Assembly: GCF_010500915.1 (NCBI RefSeq)
Contig: NZ_JAAAWP010000004.1
Span: 62,001-126,000, forward strand
Reading direction: 5' to 3'
DNA: 64,000 nucleotides
Source: Alteromonas hispanica
GTDB taxonomy: Bacteria; Pseudomonadota; Gammaproteobacteria; Enterobacterales; Alteromonadaceae
The notes beneath the pieces are model-generated. The model did not search any database and was not told the DNA's origin. It saw only the letters and a program-made list of their open reading frames with translations. The position numbers and the translations under genes are program-made. Positions 1 to 9,183 of this stretch are shown here, in pieces (positions within the stretch are counted from its first letter, which is position 1; the number at the start of each line of letters is the position of its first letter).

Positions 1-861
1 AAACAACGTGGCGTGTTTATTATGGCATCTGTTTTAATGCTGCTCGGTATTTCTGCGTTCACTTTGGCCAGTATTAGTGCGGCCGTAAATCGCCATAAGA
101 TAATGAAAAGTACCACATCGACGGCGAAAGATAGCTATACCGCAACAAAAAATGAACTTCGCCGTATAGGTTCGCAGTTGCGTGTTGTGCCAATGAGCTC
201 GATAAAATCGACCAACACAAATATGTCCCATACTATCTTAACAAGTAACTATGAGGGAGCAAACTCTCAGCCACTTAAAGTATTCGACGTTACTGTTACC
301 CATCATGATAGTCACTTTGACACTGAGGTGAGCCAGCGCTTCCTTAACTACCCTGCCATACTTAATATTCCAAGCATTTTTCAGTCAACGTCCTCCGATA
401 CAAACATTACGCAATGGTTGTTTAATAGGAGTGTTAGCACGCTGACAGCAAAATATTTTCCACTTAGTAATACCACAAACGAGTGTGTAGACCTTAAAGA
501 GGCGACTATGCACTGGGTAACAGGAGACTGCGAATTAAACTATAACGATGTCGACCACAGTAGCGCGTCGACCCCAATGCTGCTTATTGTTGAAGATGGA
601 GATGTTCTTGTTACCGCAGGTACGCCTTTCTACGGCATGATAATAATGCTGTCAGGCAATACCACTAAACACAGCGTTACCATAGAACACGGAGCAAGTA
701 TACAAGGTGCACTATGCTCAAATACCCCAATATCGCTTCAACAATTTGGTTCAAACAGTTACGCCAAGCAAGTTCTACTCAACCTTCAAAAAGCCCCTAA
801 ACTTGCAAAAATAATGTCTATTCCCGGAAGCTGGTCTAATAATCTGAAAAAGGAATTGTAA
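1..861 (+). CDS. PilX-like minor pilin-type protein, 5' end outside the window
   Basis: The reading frame is open from base 1 (K-Q-R-G-V-F-I...). The start could be upstream of the window, or the GTG at 13 or the ATG at 22. The KQRG sequence followed by about 20 hydrophobic residues without a Glu at position 5 resembles the PilX N-terminal signature. The C-terminal half contains 'LLIVEDGDVLV...FYGMIIM...IEHGASIQGAL', a repetitive beta pattern often seen after the stalk in PilX-type pilus assembly proteins. Three bases after the stop a second prepilin-like gene begins, so the two are probably co-transcribed. The exact role is unknown; I infer a minor pilin or pseudopilin of an inner-membrane pilus initiation complex. 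Confidence 0.55.
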   Translation, partial: KQRGVFIMASVLMLLGISAFTLASISAAVNRHKIMKSTTSTAKDSYTATKNELRRIGSQLRVVPMSSIKSTNTNMSHTILTSNYEGANSQPLKVFDVTVTHHDSHFDTEVSQRFLNYPAILNIPSIFQSTSSDTNITQWLFNRSVSTLTAKYFPLSNTTNECVDLKEATMHWVTGDCELNYNDVDHSSASTPMLLIVEDGDVLVTAGTPFYGMIIMLSGNTTKHSVTIEHGASIQGALCSNTPISLQQFGSNSYAKQVLLNLQKAPKLAKIMSIPGSWSNNLKKEL

Positions 862-864
862 AAT

Positions 865-1146
865 ATGAACGAAATCAACAAGCAATCGAAAGCAGGTGAT
901 AGTGTTAGCAGTCAAGGAGGTGGTGCTTTGATAGAAGTGCTGATCGCAAATGCTTTGTTTCTCACAGTTACGGCGGGGCTGATGAGCGCCTTTGGCCATA
1001 CTGAGTCTTTGTGGAGCGCATTAAAAAGTGCAGAAACGTCTCACCAGATGATAATTAACAAACAGCGGGAAAACATTATTTCTGAGCCATACGAGCAGAC
1101 TTGGGATGATATACAAAGGCTCACCCCGATTAACTCTGCTACTTAA
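865..1146 (+). CDS. Short PilV-like prepilin
   Basis: This 93-residue protein has a class III (type IV prepilin) signal: a polar leader ending in Gly-Gly, then 'GALIEVLIANALFL'. Cleavage after the second Gly places Glu at mature position 5, as expected for PilD processing. The mature first residue would be Gly, not the usual Phe or Met. Only about 65 residues follow the leader, which is short for a pilin and leaves little room for a globular head. It starts 3 bases after the preceding PilX-like gene and ends 27 bases before the convergent pilE stop. The family level (PilV/GspI-like) is inferred from the 'LIEVLIA' helix; the pilus or secretion system it serves cannot be told from this fragment. 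Confidence 0.55.
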   Translation: MNEINKQSKAGDSVSSQGGGALIEVLIANALFLTVTAGLMSAFGHTESLWSALKSAETSHQMIINKQRENIISEPYEQTWDDIQRLTPINSAT

Positions 1147-1173
1147 CTGTATTGCCACATAAAGACAGTACTT

Positions 1174-1641
1174 TTAGCAAGACCAGCAATACTCTCCCGA
1201 ATCTAGAGAGCCGTTATTATTTTTGTCCCACCCTTTGCGTCCATCGCTAAAATAGAATAATGCGCCATCGCTAGCCTGACCTGAGCCACTCACCGGCGTT
1301 GCTTTGAGTTCGTAACTGGTTGCGTTGGCAGCGACAATAGTTAAATTATAACGCTTGTTCGCCGCATTTTCAGATGACGGTGAGTAAGTAGCAAAAATAG
1401 CGGGCGCCCCAGTATTACTGCCGCCGCTTCCTGCGCCTTCGTAGCTGAATGAACCACTTTGATGCCGCTCCATAGCAGCAGCAAATGCAAGCAAATCTGC
1501 CTGTCCAGTCCCTCTATAGCCATCTGCAATAACGCCCTGGTAAGACGGATACGCAATACCAGCAATAATGCCAATAATGGTGACCACAATCATCAATTCT
1601 ATTAATGAAAAACCTTTTTGGCTTTGTTTACTCACAATCAC
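1174..1641 (-). CDS. pilE: Type IV pilus minor pilin PilE
   Basis: This is a 155-residue type IV prepilin with a short leader and the motif 'QKG|FSLIELMIVVTIIGI' (Glu5 present), followed by the N-terminal alpha helix and a C-terminal beta region. It ends in 'CWSC', a Cys pair that could form a very short disulfide loop. The frame opens with GTG at 1641; the overlap GTGA contains the pilY1 stop, so translation is probably coupled. A second GTG two codons downstream is also possible. Position as last gene of pilV-W-X-Y1-E matches the Pseudomonas-type operon, where PilE is a minor pilin in the initiation complex. The ORF could also be called a generic type IV pilin, but context favours PilE. Confidence 0.8.
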   Translation of the reverse strand: MIVSKQSQKGFSLIELMIVVTIIGIIAGIAYPSYQGVIADGYRGTGQADLLAFAAAMERHQSGSFSYEGAGSGGSNTGAPAIFATYSPSSENAANKRYNLTIVAANATSYELKATPVSGSGQASDGALFYFSDGRKGWDKNNNGSLDSGEYCWSC

Positions 1642-4600
1642 TGCTCTCGCTCTGTTTCAGAATGCCAACTGCCCCGCTGAATGCGCTCAAACCTGCCATA
1701 AATATTTTGACCCAAGCATTCAAACTCAGAAGCACACGCTTTATCATTACCGTCTTCATCAACCTCAATTACCGCAGAAACACATTCTGTTCCCAAGCAA
1801 ACCACTGGGCTAATGATATTTTCAATCAAAATTTTAGTGTCTGGCGCAATACCTGTTTGCTTCAGATCGGCGGAGCGATCGTCGTTATCAAGAATGCCGT
1901 TGATGTTTAAGTCGGTCAGTGCATTACCATTAAACATACTTACTAGATACGCCCTACTATTCCCAGTAGGAGGTGCACATGCGCTTGTACTGCTAGAAGA
2001 TGGAACATAGGTTGTAAAGAAAACCTTATAATCAATGATGAGCGGTGAGGAAAGAACTTTTTCTCCCCCGGTTGTCAAATTCAGATACCACCCTGATTTA
2101 TTGGCAAAATCTTGAGCGGCAATTTTTCTTTCCGATTCGACACTGCTGGTTAACGCATGACTCGTCGCATTGTACATGTCACTCTCATACACGGTCGGCA
2201 TAAAGGTGTAGTCTCCATCGGTATCCCGATTGAAAACTCCATCGTCTTTTAGCATATAAAAATTATCTTCAACCACTGTATCAAGTGGAGAAGCGCGCCA
2301 ACCACTGCCTATGGCAACACCATAGTAAAGTTCATCACGCAACGCTATTTCTGTGACATCTGGTCCGTAGTAAAAGCGTCGATTCGACTCTGCTGTATCG
2401 CCACCAAAGTCAGCCAGTCTAGCCCCTTTAATAAACTCTGCTCCAGTCTCACCGTTATAGATATCTAATCGGAAAAGTTGGCCACCCGTATCACTCACAT
2501 ACATATGGTCGGCTAAACCATCGTTATCTCTATCGATAACTGAGATTCGCCCTGGAATACTGTATTGCATTGAAGGGATAGTTAAATCGGCCCCTTCATT
2601 ACTGGCATGCCATAGAAGTGCTCCAGTATCGGCATCAAATATAAATACAGCGTTTCCGAAGCCGTCACTCGCTCTTACCATTCTGTCATCTTGAGCGTTA
2701 TCATAACCGCCTCCGACAATCATAACGTTTTTAACCGAACCACCCATTTTTACTTTTGTTATGGTAGGTCTTGACCACGTTTCACCTAACTTAGCCAATG
2801 CGCCAGCGCCACCTTCAATCTTGTATTTTAGTACTGGTGACGTTTTCTGAGTAACGTCGAAAACATAGTAATTTCTGCCACCTCTTCTCATGCCGACATA
2901 GAGATAAGTGCTGCTTCCCACCGTTCTCAGAACCATATCTCCGTCTATTCCATATTTATGATTAAACGACGAGAGATCTTTATAGAAATGATCAAGATTT
3001 GGTAACAGCTCTTTGGGCATAATGGCAAAATTCTCAGCGCCGGTCTCAGTATCAAAGGAGTGAATCATACCGTGATTGGTCGCCACAAATATTGCAGAGT
3101 CATTTTCACCGTAGTTGACAATAATAGGCTGAGAATGAATAGGGTCGCCCATTCTAGGCACAAAGTCGCTTGTGCTGCCATCACCATCAGAGTCTTTTAC
3201 ATCAACTCCTCTTGCCCACTTTAAAAGTACATCTCTAAGGGCCTCTGCATCATCTTCATCTGCAATCCCTAAATCCGACTCTGTGATTGATTCATTGCGC
3301 TCGTGCAGTTCATTGGCACTTCGAACTATGGCGCCTGTACTATCAAAAACATACAAGTTTCTCTCTGACGAGAGTTTGCTCGCGGCTCCCCCTTCACGCA
3401 CATCTTTGCCGTCGGCTAATACTGACCAATAGCTGTGAGAATTTTCGGAAAAGAATCCTGTCACGCTATCAACAGCACTGTTGCCATTTTGATCTAGTAC
3501 CTTGTCCCCGCTAAGTTGATAGCGCTTTAGGTTTCCTGGCCATATTGCCCCCTCGCTGGGCTTAAACAGTGCAAAATACAGCTCGTCGCGATGAGTTAAA
3601 CGGTTTAGCTGGTTCACCGCCACACCGGGTGAGACGAATGTGGCATTAATATCCTTAACAGAGCGTAAAATCGTATTGAATGCCTCTAACAAATCTGCAC
3701 TATTATCAGCTTGATAAAAACCACCACCACTTTGAACAGCAAGTTGATTCAAAAAGTTATTTGCCGTACTGTTCGCGGCAAAACCAATGGTATGAGTAAT
3801 AACGCGGGGACCAATGACAGAGGTCTCTGCTTCACTAATATTACGCACTAAATCAAGTCCACATTTTTCACCGCCGCTACCGGTACAGCTTTCACCTAGT
3901 AGAGCCTGTATTTTATTTACACTGTGATTGTTATTTGCCTCACCGTCAGAAAGCAACACAATATGGTTATTAGTTTGGCATTGAAGGTCTGATACTGGCG
4001 ATATATAGCTGGCGCCTACCGGTATACGCTCATTGATACAGTTACTGTCAGACAAGTTATCTTCCAAGCAACCAGAGGGTCGAATGGGATCTGCACCGAT
4101 ATAAGAGGAACGGTGGCTGACTCGTGTGCTCCTTCTGACAGTGCTACTTACATCACTTTTCCCTCTCTCCAGCCCGTAATCCACCGCATTGCCGCCATAA
4201 TAGTTGGCTGCTTCATAGAGTGTATCAACTATCGGGGTAAGACCATTTGCACTTAATTCGTCCACTTTACTCATCAAGTGTTCACGCACAGTGAAAGAGG
4301 CCCCGGGCGTTGCTGCACCGTTGTATTTGATGACTAATCGAGGCGCAAGTGACGCCTCGCCAGAATAAGTGAATGCTCCTCGATATCCTTGGAAATCATC
4401 AAAAACAAACGCCATATCGTTTCCAGGTCGCCAACCAGAACGATCGACTATTTCCTTTAATATACTGCTAATATTAGGGGTTCGGTAATCACTGTAGCTG
4501 TAAAAGCTGGGCATTGACCAAACCAAGCCCGATGTTTTCGGGAGATCTCTCAATGTATATTGAGCTCTGTTCCTGTTTCTTCTGCCATTTGTATTAGGGA

Positions 4601-5735
4601 AAGATGCTGCGTCATCTTGAGCGACGCCGCGAATTTGCATACTTGCATTTGAAGTTGTGGTCGTATCGTAAGCACTGAACTCTATGAATGCCTCTTCTAT
4701 TTCTGCACCTTGAGGCAAATTTATGTTATTAAAGCGTACCGCAATATAACTGTTATATAGATTGCTAAACGACAATACATCCCCAGTATTAGGGTAACCG
4801 TTCGTGTCCTCCTCGTAATTCTCTCCTTGAGATGCTACTTGGTAAACACTTTCACCCTGCGTACACCCTGTAGCGGTAGTATCGTCATAAGATACAACAA
4901 GTTGAGGAGAGCCGCTCAACCCCTCGTCAATCGCTCGTGCTTTTCTATCACTGAGGGGGTTAATACTTGAACCTTCAATCAGTATGTTGATACTTTTTCC
5001 ACCACACCAATCTGAAAGATTAATCACCTCTTGCAAAACATTGCTTATATCCGGCGTGGTAACCACTTCACCTGATGTTGGAAAACTGTTGTTTGTTGTC
5101 CATTCTACATTGGCCGCGGTTTTAACACGGGATGAAAGGTTATTTGAAGAAGCAGAGAATTCAGACCCGCTTGCAGATGCCTCTGCAGATATTACTAAAG
5201 AAGTATCAGCTATATCAAAACCTTCTGAAGTAAAACGGATATTAGCGCTTACTATGCTTGCTCCCTGGGGAATTTTTAGACCATCAAAGCGCAAGCCTGA
5301 TGTAACTGTGTTAGTACCTTTACTTAAGATCAGTTCATTTGACTCTGTAGTGACTGAGCCGTCAATTTCATGGGCATCATTGTTGTTTTTACCGGTAGAG
5401 AGCACAATTTCAGGTTTTACCGCATCGTCGATATCTCTTATCGGATAAAGAATGGGTCCGCCGTAATCGGAGAAGCGCATCAGTCCTGCATTGATGTTGG
5501 TAGCAGATCCTAATGCATTTTTAAGTGCATTCTGTACTCTTAACATACGAGATTGAGTTGTCCCATCGTAATTTCCCATACTTCCCGAAGAATCCATAAT
5601 AAAGAGCACATTCGGATTATAAGTAACAGCACTATCAGCATTGCCGAGGTAGATATCCAGATCATCGCCTAGGGCAGAAAAACCGATACAACTAAACAGA
5701 ACGCTTGATGTTAAATAACTTATTAACTTTTTCAT
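1638..5735 (-). CDS. pilY1: Pilus tip adhesin/assembly protein PilY1
   Basis: The start chosen is the ATG at 5735 (1365 residues) because a signal peptide follows directly (MKKLISYLTSSVLFSCIGFS) and it lies 8 bases after the pilX stop; longer in-frame starts overlap pilX. Residues 48-52 are DSSGS, the MIDAS motif of a von Willebrand A domain. The rest of the MIDAS (Thr500 in GLTP, Asp597 in LLSDGEAN) comes only after about 340 inserted residues made of two related beta-rich modules (about 130-285 and 315-471). From about residue 860 the protein has the PilY1/PilC C-terminal beta-propeller, including a calcium-loop-like 'DRDNDGLAD' at 1068-1076. PilY1 sits at the pilus tip with the minor pilins and acts in assembly, retraction control and adhesion. 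Confidence 0.93.
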   Translation of the reverse strand: MKKLISYLTSSVLFSCIGFSALGDDLDIYLGNADSAVTYNPNVLFIMDSSGSMGNYDGTTQSRMLRVQNALKNALGSATNINAGLMRFSDYGGPILYPIRDIDDAVKPEIVLSTGKNNNDAHEIDGSVTTESNELILSKGTNTVTSGLRFDGLKIPQGASIVSANIRFTSEGFDIADTSLVISAEASASGSEFSASSNNLSSRVKTAANVEWTTNNSFPTSGEVVTTPDISNVLQEVINLSDWCGGKSINILIEGSSINPLSDRKARAIDEGLSGSPQLVVSYDDTTATGCTQGESVYQVASQGENYEEDTNGYPNTGDVLSFSNLYNSYIAVRFNNINLPQGAEIEEAFIEFSAYDTTTTSNASMQIRGVAQDDAASFPNTNGRRNRNRAQYTLRDLPKTSGLVWSMPSFYSYSDYRTPNISSILKEIVDRSGWRPGNDMAFVFDDFQGYRGAFTYSGEASLAPRLVIKYNGAATPGASFTVREHLMSKVDELSANGLTPIVDTLYEAANYYGGNAVDYGLERGKSDVSSTVRRSTRVSHRSSYIGADPIRPSGCLEDNLSDSNCINERIPVGASYISPVSDLQCQTNNHIVLLSDGEANNNHSVNKIQALLGESCTGSGGEKCGLDLVRNISEAETSVIGPRVITHTIGFAANSTANNFLNQLAVQSGGGFYQADNSADLLEAFNTILRSVKDINATFVSPGVAVNQLNRLTHRDELYFALFKPSEGAIWPGNLKRYQLSGDKVLDQNGNSAVDSVTGFFSENSHSYWSVLADGKDVREGGAASKLSSERNLYVFDSTGAIVRSANELHERNESITESDLGIADEDDAEALRDVLLKWARGVDVKDSDGDGSTSDFVPRMGDPIHSQPIIVNYGENDSAIFVATNHGMIHSFDTETGAENFAIMPKELLPNLDHFYKDLSSFNHKYGIDGDMVLRTVGSSTYLYVGMRRGGRNYYVFDVTQKTSPVLKYKIEGGAGALAKLGETWSRPTITKVKMGGSVKNVMIVGGGYDNAQDDRMVRASDGFGNAVFIFDADTGALLWHASNEGADLTIPSMQYSIPGRISVIDRDNDGLADHMYVSDTGGQLFRLDIYNGETGAEFIKGARLADFGGDTAESNRRFYYGPDVTEIALRDELYYGVAIGSGWRASPLDTVVEDNFYMLKDDGVFNRDTDGDYTFMPTVYESDMYNATSHALTSSVESERKIAAQDFANKSGWYLNLTTGGEKVLSSPLIIDYKVFFTTYVPSSSSTSACAPPTGNSRAYLVSMFNGNALTDLNINGILDNDDRSADLKQTGIAPDTKILIENIISPVVCLGTECVSAVIEVDEDGNDKACASEFECLGQNIYGRFERIQRGSWHSETEREQ
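4323..5348 (-). other. Two related modules inserted in the PilY1 vWA domain
   Basis: Residues 130-471 of PilY1 contain two copies of one pattern: 'RF..(L/N)..PQGA.I..A.I.F', then V/W-rich strands, then 'TP(D/N)IS..L(Q/K)E..N/D.S.W..G', then 'P.LV.(S/K)Y'. I see this directly when the two halves are set side by side. The pattern resembles the DNRLRE-type jelly-roll module of secreted bacterial proteins; that assignment is from memory, not from a profile search. The insertion separates the DSSGS part of the vWA fold from its Thr and Asp MIDAS residues. Confidence 0.6.
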
Positions 5736-5743
5736 AATGCTAC

Positions 5744-6307
5744 CTATTGAGATGCCGGACCAAAAACCGAAGCGGCAAGCGAGTTTGCTACTACTGTAGG
5801 TTTCCCTGTCACTTTTCCACACCCTCTAATAATAAAAACATGGCAATTCACGTTACTACCGCCAATGACGTTGCTCGACCCGCGGCATGCTTGCTCTCTA
5901 ATAAACGCTGTTCTCGACCAGCTTTTCGTCTTCATAGAAGATTGATAGCTTCCCGACGTTACATGCCTGCTGCCAGTAGTAAGGCCCCCTGCTGTCATGT
6001 GTCTATCGGTCCAATCACCTTCATCAAAACAACTCATATCATCAACATCGGGGTCGAATATTGTTCCCTGTCGCGCTTCCGAAAGCGGGTCTGTTAGCGT
6101 ATCGTCTGCTAATAGCACTTCGTCTTCAGATTCAAAAAACACGCCGGCTATGGCTGATTCAGCTGCATCAAAAGCCAAACCGCTTTGCTGCATCGACATA
6201 GCCATTTTTGACTGAGATAAACTACTCGTTACAGCGCTCACACCCAGTACCGTAATTGAGAGAAGTACTAGGAGCGCGAATACCATTACCAAACCATGCT
6301 GTTTCAT
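5744..6307 (-). CDS. pilX: Type IV pilus minor pilin PilX
   Basis: The 187-residue protein begins MKQHG followed by 'LVMVFALLVLLSITVLG', the PilX N-terminal signature: a short leader ending in Gly and a hydrophobic helix without Glu5. It continues with the 'AFDAAESAIA' segment typical of PilX and related T2SS GspK-like N-termini. Four Cys in the C-terminal half may stabilise the head. The start overlaps the end of pilW (ATGA) and the stop lies 8 bases before pilY1, so the genes are translationally linked. PilX works with PilV, PilW and PilY1 in the priming complex for pilus assembly in the inner membrane. Confidence 0.85.
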   Translation of the reverse strand: MKQHGLVMVFALLVLLSITVLGVSAVTSSLSQSKMAMSMQQSGLAFDAAESAIAGVFFESEDEVLLADDTLTDPLSEARQGTIFDPDVDDMSCFDEGDWTDRHMTAGGLTTGSRHVTSGSYQSSMKTKSWSRTAFIREQACRGSSNVIGGSNVNCHVFIIRGCGKVTGKPTVVANSLAASVFGPASQ

Positions 6308-7200
6308 CGTGAACTCCTGACAAAGTTTTTCATATTTCGAAGCGCTAACGTTTTAGAGAAGACCTGATAATAATGTGCGGTGTCCATGGTTTTTTCTGCT
6401 TCGTTAAGTAGTGCAAACTTTTGTGCGGTAGTTTGCCTGACCTCGTTTTGATAGCTTTTAAGCATAAGTGCCCAACGCAATGAGACCACAAGTTGGTTAC
6501 TCGCGCGCAGGTTGGCTAATTGATCAGCAGTAACATAAGAAATAGCCTGCCCCTGCGACGTCATTATTTCGTCCGATACACCAAATTGTATTTGAAAGCT
6601 TTCAACATTATCTAACAATGTCACCGTAATAGGAGACACAGTTTGAGACTTAAGTCCTCGCAATACGCGGCCGTCATACCCCGTGCATTTAAGCTCGCTA
6701 CCCACGACAAAATAATGATTTACAACGTGGAATTCTGTATCGACAGGATAACCGTGACGATTACCAGTACAGTCACTCGTGCCAAGTAAGCTAACGACTA
6801 GCTTGTCGCTTCCTCCACTGCCCGTTTGAACGGTGCCGAGAGTAGCATTGTTGATAAAATCTCCGGCCAGAGCTACCGAATTGTTTTGCACATAGGCAGC
6901 TTCAGCGACAATATCCACCGATGTATCTATATTTGCAGTGATTAAATCGTAACGCCCCACTTCGTAAAACTCTTTCGAAAGCCGGCTCATTATAAATCGA
7001 CCTGACTCCTGAACTTGAGAAACGGCCTGGTTTAATTTATTAGTTACACTGCTGCTTACTAGTACCTGAATAATTGCGCCAGAAATGATTAGCCCTAAGG
7101 TGAGAGTTATCATTAATTCCACCAATGAAAAACCTGCATGCTTCTTATTTTTAGCAACAATATTGTTACCTTGAAAACCGTTTGCAGAATGCAAATTCAT
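6304..7200 (-). CDS. pilW: Type IV pilus minor pilin PilW
   Basis: The start is the ATG at 7200 because it overlaps the pilV stop as ATGA. An upstream extension would lie inside pilV. The protein (298 residues) has a longish leader ending in 'KKHAG|FSLVELMITLTLGLIISG', a standard type IV prepilin site with Glu5. Next come 'SGRFIMSRLSKEFYEVGRYD' and a long beta-rich head, as in PilW/GspJ-like minor pilins. Its end overlaps the pilX start by 4 bases. It belongs to the PilVWX-PilY1 initiation complex. Confidence 0.87.
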   Translation of the reverse strand: MNLHSANGFQGNNIVAKNKKHAGFSLVELMITLTLGLIISGAIIQVLVSSSVTNKLNQAVSQVQESGRFIMSRLSKEFYEVGRYDLITANIDTSVDIVAEAAYVQNNSVALAGDFINNATLGTVQTGSGGSDKLVVSLLGTSDCTGNRHGYPVDTEFHVVNHYFVVGSELKCTGYDGRVLRGLKSQTVSPITVTLLDNVESFQIQFGVSDEIMTSQGQAISYVTADQLANLRASNQLVVSLRWALMLKSYQNEVRQTTAQKFALLNEAEKTMDTAHYYQVFSKTLALRNMKNFVRSSR

Positions 7201-7826
7201 AGTGTTATATCCTTCAAAACACAGGCATTGCTTGTGCCTGTTGAAGGGTTGCAACGGGTGTTTAGCGTATACTTTTGGTTGCCCGATGACGATACTGGCC
7301 ACGATAGTATAATTTCAATACGAGAACCCGCGCTGCAGGTATATATATCGGCGCTGTTGTTATCATTACACCCTACCGAAATTGTTGTTTGGGGATTAGT
7401 TTGAACTGCCGAACACGACAAGGCCCAACCGTCATATTGCGCCATCTGTTGTTCAGAACATTCGTTATTTTCACAATTTGGGACAGCTGCGGGTTTAGAC
7501 AAGCAAAAACACTGATAAGGCTGAGTTGAACCAGTACAGCTGAGCGAAGAAAAATTGTAGGGCGATGTGGAGAAATAGGCATTATTTACTACCATGCCGT
7601 CACCTACCGTGGCTGGGCGTGCAGCAGCTCTAAGTCTCTCAGCTACTTGCGCTGCGACTAATTCTGCCTGGGTTCTGCTGATTGCATCTTTGTTCGCAAA
7701 AGAGCCCACAAACTGCAAAGCGGCAACACCTAGCAGACCCACCGCTAAAATAAACAGCGTGATAAGGATCTCAATCAATCCTACGCCTTTTTGAGAGGTG
7801 ATGTGGTTGTCCTTAACGTGCTTCAT
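7197..7826 (-). CDS. pilV: Type IV pilus minor pilin PilV
   Basis: The 209-residue prepilin has the leader MKHVKDNHITSQKG followed by 'VGLIEILITLFILAVGLLGVA', with Glu5 and the Leu/Val-rich helix typical of PilV/GspI. A good ribosome binding site (AAAGGA) precedes the ATG at 7826. The body contains several Cys residues (CTGST, CFCLS, CENNEC), probably disulfide-bonded in the periplasm. It is the first gene of the pilV-W-X-Y1-E unit here. The FimT/FimU gene often found just upstream in Pseudomonas-type clusters is not seen. Confidence 0.87.
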   Translation of the reverse strand: MKHVKDNHITSQKGVGLIEILITLFILAVGLLGVAALQFVGSFANKDAISRTQAELVAAQVAERLRAAARPATVGDGMVVNNAYFSTSPYNFSSLSCTGSTQPYQCFCLSKPAAVPNCENNECSEQQMAQYDGWALSCSAVQTNPQTTISVGCNDNNSADIYTCSAGSRIEIILSWPVSSSGNQKYTLNTRCNPSTGTSNACVLKDITL

Positions 7827-8235
7827 TGTTTCCTTTAGCGATTCTATATTTACTTAACCAGCTAGTCGTCGTTCACACTGTTGCCAGTTCAGCAGTTTAG
7901 ACTCAAAAAATCTCAAATTAAGTATCTTTGATTATTAAAACGTATAACTTTATGAAAATAGTCTTTTAATGATTCACCTTTACTATTGTAACGACTTATA
8001 TCTCGACCCAACAGCATTATAGATACTTTCCTTAAGCTGATGATGCAAAAAACGAAAGGTTTAATGTCCAGTATCGGCATATAATTTTGACCGTTATTGG
8101 TATGATTATCCATTCTTTTTAGCTTATTAACAGTAGACAAGAGCATAAAAAAACCGCAGCTTTTTGCTGCGGTTTTAAGTTTATCGTGTAGTTGCGGCTG
8201 TGGCATTGTTTGAAGGTTTGAGGGCTAGATAATAA
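7827..8235. other. Gap between ispH and pilV
   Basis: It holds the ispH terminator near 8147-8176 and presumably the pilV promoter. The rest is AT-rich. A 97-codon open frame on the minus strand runs through the terminator hairpin, has no prepilin signal and looks accidental. No recognisable FimT/FimU gene or remnant is visible. Confidence 0.5.
8147..8176 (-). terminator. Rho-independent terminator after ispH
   Basis: Perfect 10-bp stem AAACCGCAGC / GCTGCGGTTT with a 5-base loop. On the minus strand it is followed by a run of seven T. It lies about 60 bases past the ispH stop and separates the ispH operon from pilV. Confidence 0.9.
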
Positions 8236-9180
8236 TCAGCTTACCTGCTTTACGCGCAGCTCCTTAGGAACAGCGAACTCAACATTTTCCTCTCTGCCTG
8301 AGCGCTCCGACGCTGACACCGCGCCCCATTCTTTAAGGCGATCGACGACGCCTTGAACCAAAACCTCGGGAGCTGATGCCCCGGCTGTAACGCCAATGTG
8401 ATTTACATTCTCCAACCACGATTTCTGGATACAATTCGCGTCGGCAATCAAATACGCTTTCGCCCCTATCTTTTCTGCCAACTCACGCAGACGATTTGAG
8501 TTTGAACTATTTTGCGCTCCAACTACTAATAGCACATCGCAATCGGTTGCAAGGTCTCGCACTGCATCCTGACGGTTTTGCGTTGCGTAACAGATATCAT
8601 CTTTACGAGGCCCTTTGATAGCAGGAAACTTTTCTCTCAAGGCATCAATAACGTCGGCGGTGTCGTCTACCGATAAAGTAGTTTGGCTGCAGTAATAAAG
8701 GTTAGACGGATCTTTAACTTCTAGCTTTTCAACGTCACTTTCTGACTCAACCAGGTAAATCCCGCCATCATCATTGCTGTACTGGCCCATGGTGCCTTCA
8801 ACTTCAGGGTGACCCGCATGACCAATTAAAATACACTCAGTGCCGGTTTTACTCGCTCGCGTTACTTCCATATGTACTTTTGTTACTAGAGGGCAAGTAG
8901 CATCAAACACCTTTAAACCGCGTGATGTGGCGTCTTTGCGTACGGCCTGCGATACGCCGTGAGCAGAGAAAATAACGATACTATCATCTGGCACCTCGTG
9001 AAGTTCGTCCACAAAAAGAGCACCGCGTTCACGCAGTCCATCAACAACAAACTTGTTATGAACCACTTCGTGACGTACGTAAATGGGTGGCTCAAACATT
9101 TCAAGAGCCCGCTCTACTATGGTAATTGCACGGTCTACACCAGCACAAAAACCCCTTGGGTTTGCTAGATGAATTTGCAT
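8236..9180 (-). CDS. ispH: 4-hydroxy-3-methylbut-2-enyl diphosphate reductase IspH
   Basis: IspH (LytB) carries out the last step of the MEP pathway, reducing HMBPP to IPP and DMAPP with an iron-sulfur cluster. The 314-residue length is typical. The three cluster cysteines are at 12 (NPRGFC), 96 (DATCP) and 197 (DDICYAT), and the catalytic Glu126 is in 'GHPEVEGT'; these match the E. coli positions exactly. It starts 3 bases after the fkpB stop and is the last gene of the ileS-lspA-fkpB-ispH group. A strong terminator follows. Its pathway partner ispG is at 57708-58826. Confidence 0.98.
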   Translation of the reverse strand: MQIHLANPRGFCAGVDRAITIVERALEMFEPPIYVRHEVVHNKFVVDGLRERGALFVDELHEVPDDSIVIFSAHGVSQAVRKDATSRGLKVFDATCPLVTKVHMEVTRASKTGTECILIGHAGHPEVEGTMGQYSNDDGGIYLVESESDVEKLEVKDPSNLYYCSQTTLSVDDTADVIDALREKFPAIKGPRKDDICYATQNRQDAVRDLATDCDVLLVVGAQNSSNSNRLRELAEKIGAKAYLIADANCIQKSWLENVNHIGVTAGASAPEVLVQGVVDRLKEWGAVSASERSGREENVEFAVPKELRVKQVS

Positions 9181-9183
9181 ATT

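Noticed and set aside
5736..5822. 29-codon N-terminal extension of pilY1
   Set aside because: It overlaps the pilX coding end and places a polar stretch before the obvious signal peptide.
7913..8206. 97-codon open frame on the minus strand between ispH and pilV
   Set aside because: It runs through the ispH terminator hairpin, has no prepilin motif or good RBS and no family resemblance.
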